NCBI GenBank assembly: GCA_001939145.1
Contig: LSRX01000857.1
Coordinates: forward strand, 150,473-214,472
Length of the DNA: 64,000 nucleotides
Direction of reading: 5' to 3'
Origin: Symbiodinium microadriaticum
Taxonomy: Eukaryota; Sar; Dinophyceae; Suessiales; Symbiodiniaceae
Both the position numbers and the translations under genes were made by a program. This document shows, piece after piece, positions 42,590-53,984 of this stretch (position 1 is the first letter of the stretch; the number at the start of each line of letters is the position of its first letter). The notes beneath the pieces are model-generated. The model searched no databases and was not told the origin of the DNA. It worked only from the letters and a program-made list of their open reading frames with translations.

Positions 42590-42949
42590 TGATAGTGTTA
42601 TGATTACCCTTATCATTATCATTATTGTGGTGCTTTTCCTTGCTGTTACTATGACTACAAAGAAACTACTAATCATAATAATTAGTAATAATATTATTAA
42701 AACTATTTTATTATTAGTACCATCATTACTATTACCATTATTAGTTATTGTTATTGATGTTATCATTATTGCTATCATGTTTGTTGTTATTGTTAGTGCT
42801 ATTGCTATTGTTTTGTATTAATGTCGAATTGCTGTCATTATTCTTGTTATCATTGCTTAGTATAATTGTTACTGTTATTCTTATTATTATTGGTGGTAGT
42901 AGTAGTGGTAGTGGTAGTGGTAGTGGTAGTGGTAGTGGTAGTGGTAGTC

Positions 42950-43014
<65 letters not shown>

Positions 43015-43020
43015 ATTGTT
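42590..43020. repeat. three-base-periodic ATT-like DNA, then GGT/AGT/ATC microsatellites
   Basis: Degenerate ATT, GTT and ATC wording (42594-42890) grades into GGTAGT repeats (42893-42950), AGT (42950-42980) and ATC (42981-43010). The hydrophobic open frames on both strands follow from this periodicity. Confidence 0.85.
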
Positions 43021-43265
43021 GAGAACTTTCTTGCTTTTCTATTGTATAGATAGAAAATGATAGATTCAGATATGCAGTTATTTAATAGCATATACCTCTA
43101 AAAACCTTATTCGAATGGTTGAGGCCCCAATTGCATAAAGTGCTTTTCGCATGTATGCCTGGGTTGTAATTTTAATGCTTTTCTGTCAGGTTTTGAGAGT
43201 TAGACCCACCCCCAGACCCTAAGCCCTACATTTTCGGGATTTAGCAGAGCCCTAAACCGAGTAAT

Positions 43266-43364
43266 ATGCCAAAGCTTCGGTTCCTCATCCGCCGCATTAG
43301 TGTGACCCGGCAAAGTTTCATCCCTTTTCTGGAGGACTTTTGTTTATCCAGGGATTTACAGTAA
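43266..43364 (+). CDS. open frame from ATG, unknown
   Basis: It reads MPKLRFLIRRISVTRQSFIP then FLEDFCLSRDLQ to a TAA. Arginine-rich at the start. The opposite strand is open too. Confidence 0.22.
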   Translation: MPKLRFLIRRISVTRQSFIPFLEDFCLSRDLQ

Positions 43365-43554
43365 CCCAAAACCCAAGACTCTAAACCCCAAACCCCCAAA
43401 AAACACTTAGCCTGAAAATCCTGACCCCAGATCCTGAAGCCTCGAACCTTGTTCCCAAAAATCCACACCCTTGATGTGGAGCGCAGGGCCCGTTTCGATT
43501 TTTGAGCTTGTCTACCGGTAGTGAGAGAACACAACACGGAATATCACAAGGCCC

Positions 43555-43640
43555 CAAAACCCTAAACCCTAAACCCTACACCCTAAACCCTAAACCCTAA
43601 GCCTTAAACTCTAAACCCTAAACCCTAAACCGACTGGGCC
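43555..43640. repeat. CCCTAAA array, near-perfect heptamers
   Basis: About eleven units, among the most regular in the window. Confidence 0.92.
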
Positions 43641-43759
43641 TGGGGAAGAGGCCCAGAACCGCAACCCTAAGACCTTGGCCCCTGGCCTTAAGACTCTTAC
43701 GCTGTTGGGGTGTTGGGATTTAGGGTTTTGGGTTTAGGGTGTTGGGAGAGAGTCCAGAG

Positions 43760-43937
43760 CCCAGAGAGCCCAATACCCCTTAAGTAGGGAATATACCTTA
43801 GACCATAAGATTAAGGCCCCTATCGTTGAAGGCATACTTCCTTAATTCTTATAGTACCCTTAACGAAACCCTTATAGATCCCTTTAAGGTATCATTGAAG
43901 TTATATTCCTTATTTAAGGGGTATTGGGCTCTCTGGG
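43760..43937. mobile_element. family A copy 3, longer interior
   Basis: Terminal repeats CCCAGAGAGCCCAATACCCC and the inverse are intact, with AG outside both ends. At 178 bp it is longer than copies 2 and 4; the interior contains extra CCTTATAGATCCCTTTAAGG-like sequence. Confidence 0.88.
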
Positions 43938-44790
43938 AGTTGCAGGGCTTTGGCTGTCGGATTGCTGAAGAAAGTCTGGACTTCGAGGCTGGAGTATTTT
44001 TTGGGCTCTAACTGGGTCCTTGTTGGCTACAACTTTACAGTCTTTGTTAGGATAAGAACCCAATAAGGATTAACAATGACCCTGTTTAATATAGCCCCAA
44101 CAGGGAACCAGCTAACTCTAGAGCACACCTCCCGTTGCATGTCTCCCCCAAGCCAGGAACCATCAACGCCAGCTTTCTCCCGCAGGAAGCAGTTTCGGGA
44201 AGATCGGCAAGGGATAAAAGCGGACCCGGCCCCAGCAAAGCTGCTGAAGTGCCGGTTCTAGTATGTACCATCATCTACTATGTACCATATACAATGTACC
44301 AGACACCATGTACCATGTATGATATACTACATACCATATGCTGCATACAATGCTCTTTCTACTTCTGCGCTTACTATCGCATCTTGCAGCACGGTAAGCA
44401 GCATAGTATAGCATAGCATAGTACCGTGCGGGATGGCATCCCTGAGCCGAAAGCCCTGAGCCCTACACCCTAAAACCCCAAAACCCTAAAAGCCCTAAGG
44501 CCCTAAACCCTAAGCCCTTCACCCTTTGAATTGATTTCGGGAGGCACCCTGCAAAGGAAACCCCTCCCCCAATGCCATGCAAAACCACGTAGACCTCAGC
44601 TCCCTGGGCCGTGAGTTTCCCACGTTTTGTAGTTTAGGGTTTAGAGTTTAGGTGGGGTTTTGGGGTTGGGTTTAGGGTTAGGGTTCAGGGTTTAGGGTTT
44701 AGGATTTAGAGTTTGGGTGGGGTTTTTGGGGTTGGGGCGGTTTAGGGTTTGGGGTTCAGAGGGTATCCACGGGCAAGGTTGCTATTCTAG

Positions 44791-44838
44791 GCAAGAGCCT
44801 GAACCAGCTCCGCTCCAAAGCCCGGTGCGGCCGCCTAG
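44791..44838 (+). CDS. GC3-rich micro-exon between CTAG/G borders
   Basis: After TATTCTAG the frame reads KSLNQLRSKARCGRL with G or C at 13 of 14 third positions and ends at CTAG/GTCGG. The same CTAGG stands at both borders. It remains open outside on both sides, so the exon may be longer. Basic and helical. Not recognised. Confidence 0.3.
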
Positions 44839-44993
44839 GTCGGCGATCGGACAGCCCATTGGAAGCATCATAGTGTAGGGTCAAAAGTAAGATAACCTAT
44901 GGTGGCAAGTACTTCTAGCCCGAATTGAGGTGGTAGCTACTTCTAGCGTAGCTACTTCTAACCCTGAGCCGTCAGAATGCCTTAAACCCGAAT

Positions 44994-45095
44994 CGGTAGT
45001 TCTCTAAAGTAGGGTCCCTTGTAGGGTCCTTTTCATAAGGGTGTCGTACTATGTTGGGGACCCAAACAGGGGGCGATAATTTCGAGAACTCCCCA
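44994..45095. mobile_element. short TIR element, family C copy
   Basis: CGGTAGTTCTCTAAAGTAGG at the left pairs with the inverse of ATAATTTCGAGAACTCCCC. The core AAGGGTGTCGTACTATGTTG is shared with other copies. Confidence 0.75.
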
Positions 45096-45360
45096 AATGC
45101 AGTTGAGCCTCTAAGAGTTGGCTTCATTGGTTCAGCTCAGTCCTTCGTGACATTTTAGTTCGGCTTCAGGTTGGAGCAAGGATATTGATGGTGTAATGAC
45201 GGAATATGCGAGTATCACGGGGAAGAACTGAAAGACTAGCGAGATGACAGAATCAGCACGCGGCTACCTTCCCCTGAACACTAAACCCTGAACCTCCTGC
45301 CTCAAATCTGTACTGTTAACCCTGAGTCTGTTACCCTAAGCATTCTTCACGACTTCCCAG

Positions 45361-45485
45361 GAACAAAAGCGGGAGCTCATCCTTGGCGTGTCACCGACGC
45401 CCGGCCGAAAAAGAACCTTCATCGATTTGGCTTCAAGTGCTAGAGGATACGCCCTAATCGAGAAAAACGGTACCTTACCGGCGAG
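45361..45485 (+). CDS. exon with canonical borders, unknown protein
   Basis: Between ACTTCCCAG and GAG/GTGACC, 41 codons read EQKRELILGVSPTPGRKRTF, then IDLASSARGYALIEKNGTLP. Moderate third-position GC. Full-length openness with both splice signals and protein-like composition makes this better than average. No family is recognised. Confidence 0.32.
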
Positions 45486-45489
45486 GTGA

Positions 45490-46460
45490 CCCTAACTACT
45501 TACCTGTGGCCCCGGCTTCATGTGAGGCTTAGGTTCACGCCTTCATGAAGTGGTTTTGGTTGGGATGAGGCTCGGGCGGTAGTGTTTGACTAGTGGCAGC
45601 GACTACTCCTGTTTTTTGTTGCTTCCGTAACTGGGGTTTTCGTGAGGTCGTCGGTGCTGTTGTCGTGTGTTTTTGTATCGGTATTCGGGGGGGGGGGTGC
45701 TGTCTGTTCAGTTCGTCCTTGTCATTGTAAAAGTGCCAATACTGTCACAAGCATGTAGGTTCTGAATATTGGCAATCTTGCCGAACATGCGAAAACGTGT
45801 GCTTTTGAACATACATGTTTAAGACTACTACAGCATACGCTGTTCGGGCCACGGAGCTGTAAACCCCCAACCTGAAATCGAAAGGAATTCTACATGTGCA
45901 CGTTGTTTCTGCTTCGCTGCGCAGTGGGATGAGCAAGCCTGTGGAAAGCCCTTGCAAGAGCCTTTCAACGCACTGTGGACTCTCCAAGACCACATATCAC
46001 ATTTCACCTGCGCCCCTGGTCCATCACTGGCAAGGGCAACCTAAGCCCTAAACCCCTAAACCCTAAACGGTCAGCTTCGTTGTAAAGTCTCATGTGAGCG
46101 GGGAAGGTACGAATCCCACCTTGGGATGAGGGAGCAAGAGCACCGGAATCTGGAGGCACTGGGAATTTCAGTGTAAACTGCACTTAGGATCCCAGATACC
46201 CTAAACCCTACACTCCGAACCCTAAGCCCTAAACACTAAAATCGTCACATGGGACCCTGCAAGTCCAATCTGGTCGAAGCCCATGCGGCTTTTGTTGTAG
46301 GGATATGTAGGCTCCTTGAAAAGCGTCCTTCAAAAGGTGCTTGAAGCAGTTCTGCCCAAGTTCTATCAGGTTTCCATACAGGTTTCTATACTATAAAAGG
46401 CTACTTGAAGAGTTCTACGAATTTCCATGGGGGTTTCTGCAGGGATTCGTAAGCCCAGAA
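45490..46460. other. unique DNA, no gene supported
   Basis: Frames near 46090-46177 (YESHLGMREQEHRNLEALGI) and 46249-46344 (MGPCKSNLVEAHAAFVVGIC) are open and protein-like, without motif or convincing borders. Confidence 0.3.
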
Positions 46461-46624
46461 CCATAACTCGTTATCTCCACCAACCGAATGAAAGAAAACA
46501 GCGATGTATCTGAGCAGTACCTATACCTATGCAGATGCACATACCTACCGCTCTAGTTGTGTATACATGTTTGCTGTATACATAGAGTCCAGAGAGAGAT
46601 TGAGAGGCAAACATGTATTTGAGA

Positions 46625-46830
46625 AAGAGAGACTGCTGTATGCATGCATGGATGGATGGAAGGATGGATGTATGTAGAAGTATACTCAGTGTGTATGTGT
46701 GTGTGTATATATTGTATGTACACACATGTTTCTGAGGTACACGGATGGATGAGTGGGTGGATTGGTAGGTAGATAGACGGAAGGAGCGATAGACAGACAG
46801 GTGGATAGGTAGACAGGGCCAGCAGGTGGA
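46625..46830. repeat. GGAT/GTAT/GATA tetranucleotide-like low complexity
   Basis: ATGGATGGATGG, GTGTGTGTATATATTGTATG and GGTAGATAGACGG phrases. It leaves a long spurious frame open on the minus strand. Confidence 0.8.
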
Positions 46831-46865
46831 CATGCTGGAGTTTTCTACACACGAGGCAAGCGATG

Positions 46866-47244
46866 CTAAGTACTGAGCAGACTACCTTGAAGAAGCTCTT
46901 TGCTGACCAGTGCACCGACCCCGAGAAGGGGTTTCTCTTTCGACTGCTCAGCACCACGACTGTTTCAGAAAACCGACTGGGAGGCTGTGCTACGTTACAG
47001 CCGTTGCAGTTGGAGCGTCCCGACACAGACACCGACGACAAAGGTATGGCCATCACAGTTGTCAGTGGCAATTGGCCCAATGTTGGCTGTACAGCCAGTC
47101 ATCGTTCTGTGCGAGCCTATCGGTCATGCCGCATCCGTCCGTCGATTTGGTCACTGGTTATTGCGGATGCAAGACCAGGGCAATGAACAAGTCCTTTGCA
47201 GATCCTATACTGAACCACAAGCCCTAAGCATCCCTAAGCCCTGA
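46866..47244 (+). CDS. overlapping open frames, unknown
   Basis: Frame 1 reads TLKKLFADQCTDPEKGFLFR, then LLSTTTVSENRLGGCATLQP, up to AAAG/GTATGG. Frame 2 after CATCACAG reads LSVAIGPMLAVQPVIVLCEP then IGHAASVRRFGHWLLRMQDQ. They follow each other within 20 bases in different frames, too close for an intron, so either a frameshift or only one is real. Confidence 0.28.
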
Positions 47245-48079
47245 AGCCTAAGCTCCTGCATCTGGAAACTTTTTGGATAACCCTTTGGTTGGAGTGGAAC
47301 CTTTGGTTCCAAGAACTTTGGACAGCCCGCACCCTCCACCCAAAAGCTCTGCGTCCTCCGCCCTGAAACCCCCTAAACCCCCTAAACCCCTCAACCCCTA
47401 AGTAAGCCCTAAACCCCTAAAACCCCTCAAACCTCGAACCCCTGAATCCTTAAACCTTAAGGGGTACCTAAAGCCCTTAGAGCTGGAACCCGAAGCTCCT
47501 CAAACCAAAACTACATAAACCCTATAGGCCCTAAACTGTGGGGTTTAGGGTTTAGGGTTCAGCAGCTCCGAATAGCTGGGCTATGAAGTTTAAAAAAAAG
47601 AGTACCCACCCGCCCAAAGAATCTCCCAACGTCAGAAATCAAACATGTTTTTTCAGTTCACGCTGTGTTCTACATAGTACCCTCAGCATTCTTCAATTCG
47701 TGAATCTTAACGGCTAAACAACACGCCGCATATGCTGCATATGCATTGAAAACTTGTTGCGAACTACAACTGGCTCGACTACTCGATGGTTATATTTGAC
47801 TACGCATAGTATGAATTTGAGCACAGTTTTGGTAAAACCTCGACATGGAAGACCCACACATCCTAGGGCCCAACCCAAAGCCCTAGACTGTAAACCCAAG
47901 GGCCAGCGCCCTAAACCCTAAATCCTAGGGCACAACCCAAAGTTTTAAATCCTAAACCCTAGGGATAGAGCCCTAAACCGCAAACCCTAGGGCGAGTTCA
48001 GGAAAACACGGTCCAAACGCCACGAATGAGTATACAATGTATAGGTGGAGAGGTTTAGGGTTAAACCCTAAACCTTCAA

Positions 48080-48187
48080 ACCGCTTGGAAGGTTCATCGC
48101 CAGCGCATTCAGAATGCCATCCGGGGATGTTCTCGAGCTCGCTTCAACCTCGTTGAGATCCAAAAGCAGATGGCAGGCTCCGGTTAA
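48080..48187 (+). CDS. exon-like island, basic helical
   Basis: It reads TAWKVHRQRIQNAIRGCSRA, then RFNLVEIQKQMAGSG, to a TAA. TTTAGGG/CCCTAAA DNA stands on both sides. About 60 percent G/C at third positions. Not recognised. Confidence 0.28.
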   Translation, partial: TAWKVHRQRIQNAIRGCSRARFNLVEIQKQMAGSG

Positions 48188-48459
48188 GGGTTTTAGAGTT
48201 CCGGGGTTTAGGGAGTTTGGAGCCGTTGAGGGGTTGAAGGCCTTAAGGTTTAGGGGTTTAGGGTGCAGGGTCGGGTTTACGGGCTTCTTGTTCAGGGGTT
48301 TAGGGGTTTAGGGCTTCAGGACCTTTGGGTTTAGAGTGTCCCGCAGGAATTGTGCTTCGATTTCGTGGCCCCATAAACCACCAAAAGGGCAGAGAAAGAT
48401 GATGAATAGGGTCCCCTTTGAAGGGAACTATAGACTATAGAATTCCATAATAGGGTTTA

Positions 48460-48780
48460 GGGTTTAGGTGTTTGGTCTGATGGGTCAAAGGTCAAGGACC
48501 CTTTAGGCTTCCAGACTCAGATTTAGGGGGTTTAGGGTTTAGAGGTTCAGGGTTTCAAGGTTTAGGGGTTTTAGGGGCTTTGGTGTTTAGTGTTCAGGCT
48601 TTGGGTTTCGGGTTTAGGGTTTAGGGTGGTTTAGGGTTTAGGGTCTTTCTGTCAATAATTTGTCACGTTGTTTGGGCTCCTGGGTTCCTAGTATATTACG
48701 ACCACCCAAAACCCTAAACTCTAAACCCTAAACCCTAAACTCTAAACCCTAAACCCTGAACCCTAAACCCCAAAAAAAGT
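48460..48780. repeat. telomere-like arrays, TTTAGGG then CCCTAAA
   Basis: TTTAGGG units at 48460-48640 and CCCTAAA units at 48708-48770, facing each other. Confidence 0.9.
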
Positions 48781-48865
48781 ACATACTCTTTTTCAGGGGG
48801 GGTTACTGAAGAGCCTCGTCGAGAGCCGTAAAGCCTTCATCCTAAGCCTGAACTCCGAAGGCTCA

Positions 48866-49031
48866 CCCGGAGAGCCCAACACCCCTTCAGTAAGGAATCT
48901 ACCTTCAATTTATAGGGGCCTTAAAGGGATCTAAACAGGGTCTCTCTATAAAGGCTCTATAAGGGAATTAGGGAAGATAGCTTCAATTATAGGGATTTTG
49001 ATGTATATTCCTTAATTAAGGGGTCTCTGGG
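48866..49031. mobile_element. diverged family A element, copy 5
   Basis: The left end CCCGGAGAGCCCAACACCCC and right end TAATTAAGGGGTCTCTGGG are recognisable; the interior shares AGGGGCCTTAAAGGGATCTA with copy 3. No clear flanking duplication. Confidence 0.7.
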
Positions 49032-49215
49032 TACAAGTCCTCAGCCCCTGACCCTGAACCCAAACACGCCGCCCTAAACCCTGAACCCAATCCCTGGCCC
49101 CTAAACCTTTACATCCATAGACCCTATCCCTAGACCTCACAACCCTGAAGCCCCAAGTTCCCTGAAGGATGCCAAGAAAGCTTCTTAACAAGTTTGGGCA
49201 TCAAGCGTCAGTGGA

Positions 49216-49465
49216 ATGCCAGGCCTGGTCAAAGACGACACCGAGGCCGCTTTTCGGGTTCTATTGGAATTCCGTGAGGGTTCTTTGAGGGCTCTATGTG
49301 CTTCCGTCAGGGTTCTAGGAAGGCTTTCTGAGGCCCTAAACCCTAAACCCCTAAACCCTAAACTAATGAACCCTAACCTAATTCTTGGGTTGTTTGGGGC
49401 TTTGGTGGTCTGGGCCTTACAGCAGGTCCTAGGAGGTTCCTGGCAGGGTGTCCATGGGTTTGCGT
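49216..49465 (+). CDS. open frame from ATG, unknown
   Basis: It reads MPGLVKDDTEAAFRVLLEFR then EGSLRALCASVRVLGRLSEA before entering CCCTAAA DNA at about 49337. The frame stays open through the repeat. Two other frames are also open at the start, so this is tentative. Confidence 0.22.
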
Positions 49466-49659
49466 AGCGTGTTCATGAACCCTAAACCCTAAACCCCTAA
49501 ACCTTAAACCCCTAAACCCCTAAACCCTAAGCCGTAGGGTGTCCAGGAGGGGCCTTCGAGGCGTTGGCTTTCCTTAGGGTTTGGGCTTAGGGTTTGGGGC
49601 TACCGTTGCTAGATGCCTGTTTAGGGGCTTAGGGGTTTAGGGTTTCCTGCTTTGTGTTG

Positions 49660-50235
49660 ACCTTCATCGATCGGTTTGCTGGCGGAATTCACCTGCAGCG
49701 CAGGATCTCTTCTGTTGAGAAGACACGAGACCTCTGAGAAGAAAGGTCCGGCAGTGAATATGTGGATTGCACCCATATGATACTACAGTGTAGTATATTA
49801 CGGTATGGTATAGTGTAGAGTCCAGTATAGCATACTATAGTATCGTATAGTAGAGTATAGTATATTATATCATAGTATGAAGTTTTTGCGACCCACATAT
49901 CCTCCGATGATCTGTCGGTTGCAGGCACATCTCGAAATCGTCAAAGCTGAAAGACGTTTGGCCGACTCAACGAAGACAAATCTCTGCAGGCCACAGCAAA
50001 CACGGAGCTTTGACACCTAAAGGAAACAAAACCAAAAAGAAGTTGAAATACGAATAAAGGTAGAGATAATCAGTACTACAAAATGGTAATGACAATCTTG
50101 GGCCTGCCACTTTTGCCCAAATATGCACTAGTTCTGATTGCTGACGGACTTTATGCACCTCTAGGTAACTGTGCCCATCACGGTGTTCATGAGGATCCAT
50201 GTCAACGCGTGTACCAGCATTTCTCTTGGCAATAG
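49660..50235 (+). CDS. three short open frames, unknown
   Basis: 49660-49736 reads TFIDRFAGGIHLQRRISSVE. 49876-50022 contains AHLEIVKAERRLADSTK after TTGCAG. 50083-50235 from an ATG reads MVMTILGLPLLPKYALVLIA then DGLYAPLGNCAHHGVHEDPC. The last starts with a hydrophobic stretch that could be a membrane anchor or signal. Evidence is only openness and composition. Confidence 0.2.
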
Positions 50236-50751
50236 CATGGCCTCGCCTCGCTAACTATGGGTACCAGAGCCGTTCTCGGCAACCTTAGCAGAATATCGAT
50301 TAGGGTTTAGGGCGTAGGAGTTAGGGTTTAGGGGTTAGGGGTTTAGGGTTTGGGGTTTAGGAATACGCTTGTTGCACATAGCTACTACCGTATCTACCTG
50401 TGCTGTGCCAACATCAGTCCTTCGAGGTTTCCTCGGCGCTTCAAGGCATCTTCCGAAACAAGCTGCAGTTCAGGCGGGAACGGGGGAAAACAGTCCCCTA
50501 AACCTTAAGCCCCGAAACCCCAAACCCCTAAAACCTAAACCCCGAAACCCTAAACCCCTCAACCCTAAACCCTATCCTGTCGGATCTGATTCTCAGGCTG
50601 CTACGAGCCCATCGGAGCTTCTATGGGGTTTCAGTCTCCTTTTCAAGTGGGGTAATATTACAATCTTGGGGGTTTAGGGTTTGGGGGTTTTAGGGTTTAG
50701 GGTTTAGGCCCTAAACCCAAACCCCTAAACCGTGTAAATCCTTTCCGCAAG

Positions 50752-50834
50752 GCCGAAGGTCCGAAGGACGTGCCTAACACACGCGAATTCCGGGAAGTGC
50801 TAGTTAATCCCCCGTGTGCGGTCACGAACTACTG
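50752..50834 (+). CDS. exon-like island, unknown
   Basis: After GCAAG the frame reads AEGPKDVPNTREFREVLVNP then PCAVTNY and a stop. About 18 of 27 third positions are G or C. Confidence 0.22.
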
Positions 50835-51252
50835 AGTATTACGCGGTGCAGTAATCTGAGCGATCGCGCAGTGAGGTGTGGAAGACGCTGTGCAGGAAAC
50901 TGGGAGCTCAGAGCTGAAAAACCGTAGCACTAGCAGCACACCACACCCAAAAGCCAAGGCTATGTCACAGCATGACATGCGGATAGGGCTGGAAATGAAG
51001 CTTGAAAGTGCAATGTGAAGCAGGCTTACAAATACGCAGGATATTCCTCAGGGTATGAATGAGGCCATCCCTGCACTACATAACTATGTAACGGCCTGCC
51101 CGAGATGCCGGCACCTCTTCTTTGGAGGTGATATAGACATCAGTACAGAAATCCTCAAAGCTTGAGTCTTCTTCCTCATGGGGGCAAAGAGGCAAACTGC
51201 AAGCTTCAGCCCTGCATGGCGTGCTCAAAACGCCATGCCTGCATGAGCATGT

Positions 51253-52026
51253 TTATGCCTTCACACTCATGGGATTAAGATCCTTCCGCCTCGTGGCATG
51301 TTTCGTGAAGGCAAAGCTGATCACCGACGAAGTGCCCTGCTCCACAATCGCCCGGACTTTCATCTGACCCTCCGTTCGGAGGCCCTTGATGCCATCCTCG
51401 ACACTGTCCTTGACACCTACAGTCCCACCCCTCTTCTGGACGGAGTCTGCCTGCTTGTCGAACCCGATGACGCACAACACGCCAAAGAGGGACATAACAA
51501 AAGCATTCACGATGATACTTCTGCTGGAAGCCATTTGCGATATTCTCTTTGATGAAGCTTCCATGTAAGTAGACCAGCTTGGAGGCACCAGCAGGCCACA
51601 GCACCGAGCGCCCCAAAGTACTCATAGAGGTACAAGGCTTCTCATTCCCAGTGGGCCGGGCCCAAGCTGTGGAGGCAATGAGGAGCACCGGTGCAATTCC
51701 CACAAGGATGGAAACACAGTGATCAACGTGACGCCCATGTTCCCCGTGCAGAATGCGCATGAGGCGGTGGCAAGTGTTTGCCTCAGGCGACAGATCATAG
51801 CAGATACGCTGGACAATGCTGCAGTGATCGCACAAGCTTCTATCTGCATCCCCTCTGCCTTCTTCGCTGGACTTGTCGACTTCCTCCACTCGCCCTCGTC
51901 TGTGCACTTGTCCAAGGCGGTTGAAATCTTGTATGCAATGGTCATCATCCCGATGGCCACAACTGCGACATGCACAACCCTCCAAAACTCATCGCGAAAC
52001 CAGGTGGCCTCGCCTTTGCAGCTCAT
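51253..52026 (-). pseudogene. multi-pass membrane protein gene with two frame changes
   Basis: From ATG at 52026 on the minus strand the protein begins MSCKGEATWFRDEFWR and has a hydrophobic helix VVHVAVVAIGMMTIAYKI, a second ACAITAALSSVSAMICRL, a third after a frame change near 51715 (VSILVGIAPVLLIASTAW), and a fourth after a return to the first frame near 51570 (SIIVNAFVMSLFGVLCVIGF). The tail is soluble and charged (GIKGLRTEGQMKVRAIVEQG) and ends at 51253. Without the two frame changes it would be about 257 residues with four membrane helices. The changes compensate, so they may be assembly errors, programmed shifts, tiny introns, or true decay. I recognise no family. Confidence 0.5.
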
Positions 52027-52152
52027 CGCACGAATCTCACGGCGAACCCTGCCCCTTGTCCTCAGCCGGGTTCTGGGGCCCCGGGCAATGCTGACCCTAT
52101 GTCGGATCCATCGATCCGAGACCCTTGGGGCAGCTTGGGGGGTTCCTTTTAG

Positions 52153-53585
52153 GGTTTTGGGTTTAAGGTTTTGGGTTTTGGGTTTAGGTCTTAGGGTTTG
52201 GGGTTTATGATTTTAATTATGAATGCCCCTATGTTAGAAGCACCCTAAACCCAAAAGCCTAAGCCCAAACCCCAGTCCTAACCCTTAGGGTTCCAAGAAA
52301 GATTAGGGTTTTAAATCTGCCGCACAACTCTGTTCGAGATGTTAAGGCCGTTGTATTAACAAGTTTGGGGTTTATCGGTTTAGAGTTTAGGGTGGCTCAC
52401 ATCAGTGCTAGATAAAGTGGACTTGTTAGATTTAGTTCTGCTCTCAGCTTCGATGGCAGCAGTAAGATCGTAAATAACACCCTTATAGAGCCTACAACGG
52501 TTTAGGGTTTAGGGTTTGGGGCACATCGTTAGAGCCCTTACAGTAGGAAACCCTCGTGAAATAACAGCTATGGTTTCCTCTGAAAGCCGCAATTCCGAGC
52601 TCTCGAGAGGTCAGAGATTCAGTCTGATGACGAGGAGTCGCAAGGCGTCAGGCGGGGATCATAAAGGCTTTAGGGTTTGGGTTTTCGGGTTTAGGGTGGG
52701 TTTAGGGAGTTCGTACCTCTAAAAGTTCCGACAAAGCTTCCCAGAAAGGCTGAAGGTGGTCGGCAGATGGACTGTAGGGCCTCGCAGCTGATCTTCCTGC
52801 TAAATCTAAACTGCGCAGAGACAGGGCTTTGGACAACAGTGCATTCAACCCTAAACCCTAGACCGTAGATGTGTTTCTGTTGGAGTTGCAAGCGTCAGAT
52901 GACACCTTCGAGGATTTGGGACCTTTGCACCTTGAAGGTCGGTTTAGGGTTTAGGGTTAAAGCCTCCTTCGATGGTCATCAGTAGCTGTAACATCGGTTA
53001 CGTCTGCCTGAATTTCGACCGTGAGTACTCAAAGCTTCATAACTGAAATATTTTTGCCTAGAGGGCTTAAAACTTACATACTATGGATTCACTGGGCCCG
53101 AGAAAGCTTAAGTCCAGAACCTCAACACCCAATCGTGGACCGACAGTTACAGCCCCTTGCTCGTCGATTTCCATCTTGAGGGCTTAGGGCTTCTACCTCT
53201 GCGCCAGGGGAAATAGCAGCGCCGACGTGTCTCCCAGCGGCCGGGTGTTGCAGAGGACCGAAACCCTAAAACCATCTGAATGGGCTTTAAGGTGGAGGTT
53301 CTCGGGACTTCGAAACCCAAACCGAAAGCCCCCAACCCCTAAACCCTAAACCCCCAACCCCTAAACCCTAAACGGTAGACCCCCAGCCTTTTAAGTCCCG
53401 AACCTAAAACGTCCAAGACCCGAGGCTTCGGATGTCAAATCCGCCACTGAGCTGTTGCTGCCACTGTCAATTCCACAACCACATGTCTTGAACCTCCATC
53501 GCTTGCATGGCCTCCTACGTACGATACAAGCATAAGTAATCAGCAATGTTGTTCCCGAGGGTTTCCTATCATGCTTATACCGAAT
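52153..53585. other. telomere-like patches, no gene supported
   Basis: TTTGGGTTTAGG wording at 52150-52210, CCCTAAA at 53335-53380, and unique stretches with only short frames. Confidence 0.35.
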
Positions 53586-53591
53586 TATACC

Positions 53592-53633
53592 AAATATATA
53601 TATATATATATATATAGATATATATATATATAT

Positions 53634-53669
<36 letters not shown>

Positions 53670-53720
53670 TTTGTGTGTTTATTCATTTGTTTATTTAATT
53701 ATATTTTTATGTATTTATTT
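53592..53720. repeat. (AT)n then (TTTA)n microsatellite
   Basis: ATATAT from 53595 to 53633, then TTTA units to about 53720. Confidence 0.95.
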
Positions 53721-53817
53721 TTTCGTTCCAGTGATTTAGGCCTCCACTTCAGCCGCCCCCGAACCCACCTTCGGTCTAGAAAGCACGAAGGGCGCTTCGG
53801 GCCAGGGATGCTACCCG

Positions 53818-53980
53818 TAAAGGAACCCCCATATTGTAGAATTCTTAAAGGAACCCCTCTTATATTGTAGATTTCTTAAAGGAGCCCTTATATTTTAGAT
53901 TTCTTAAAGAAACCCTTATATTGTGGATTTAGATTTCTTAAAGGAGCCTTTATATTTTGGACTTCTTAAAGGAACCCCTT
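53818..53980. repeat. imperfect tandem repeat, about 32 bp, five copies
   Basis: TTCTTAAAGGAACCCCTTAT followed by ATTGTAGA recurs with small changes (GGAGCCC, ATTTTAGA). Confidence 0.88.
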
Positions 53981-53984
53981 GGAA

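Noticed and set aside
46553-47080. 175-codon minus-strand frame
   Set aside because: Much of it is tetranucleotide and dinucleotide repeat (H, I, P, S, T-rich); the unique part reads better on the plus strand.
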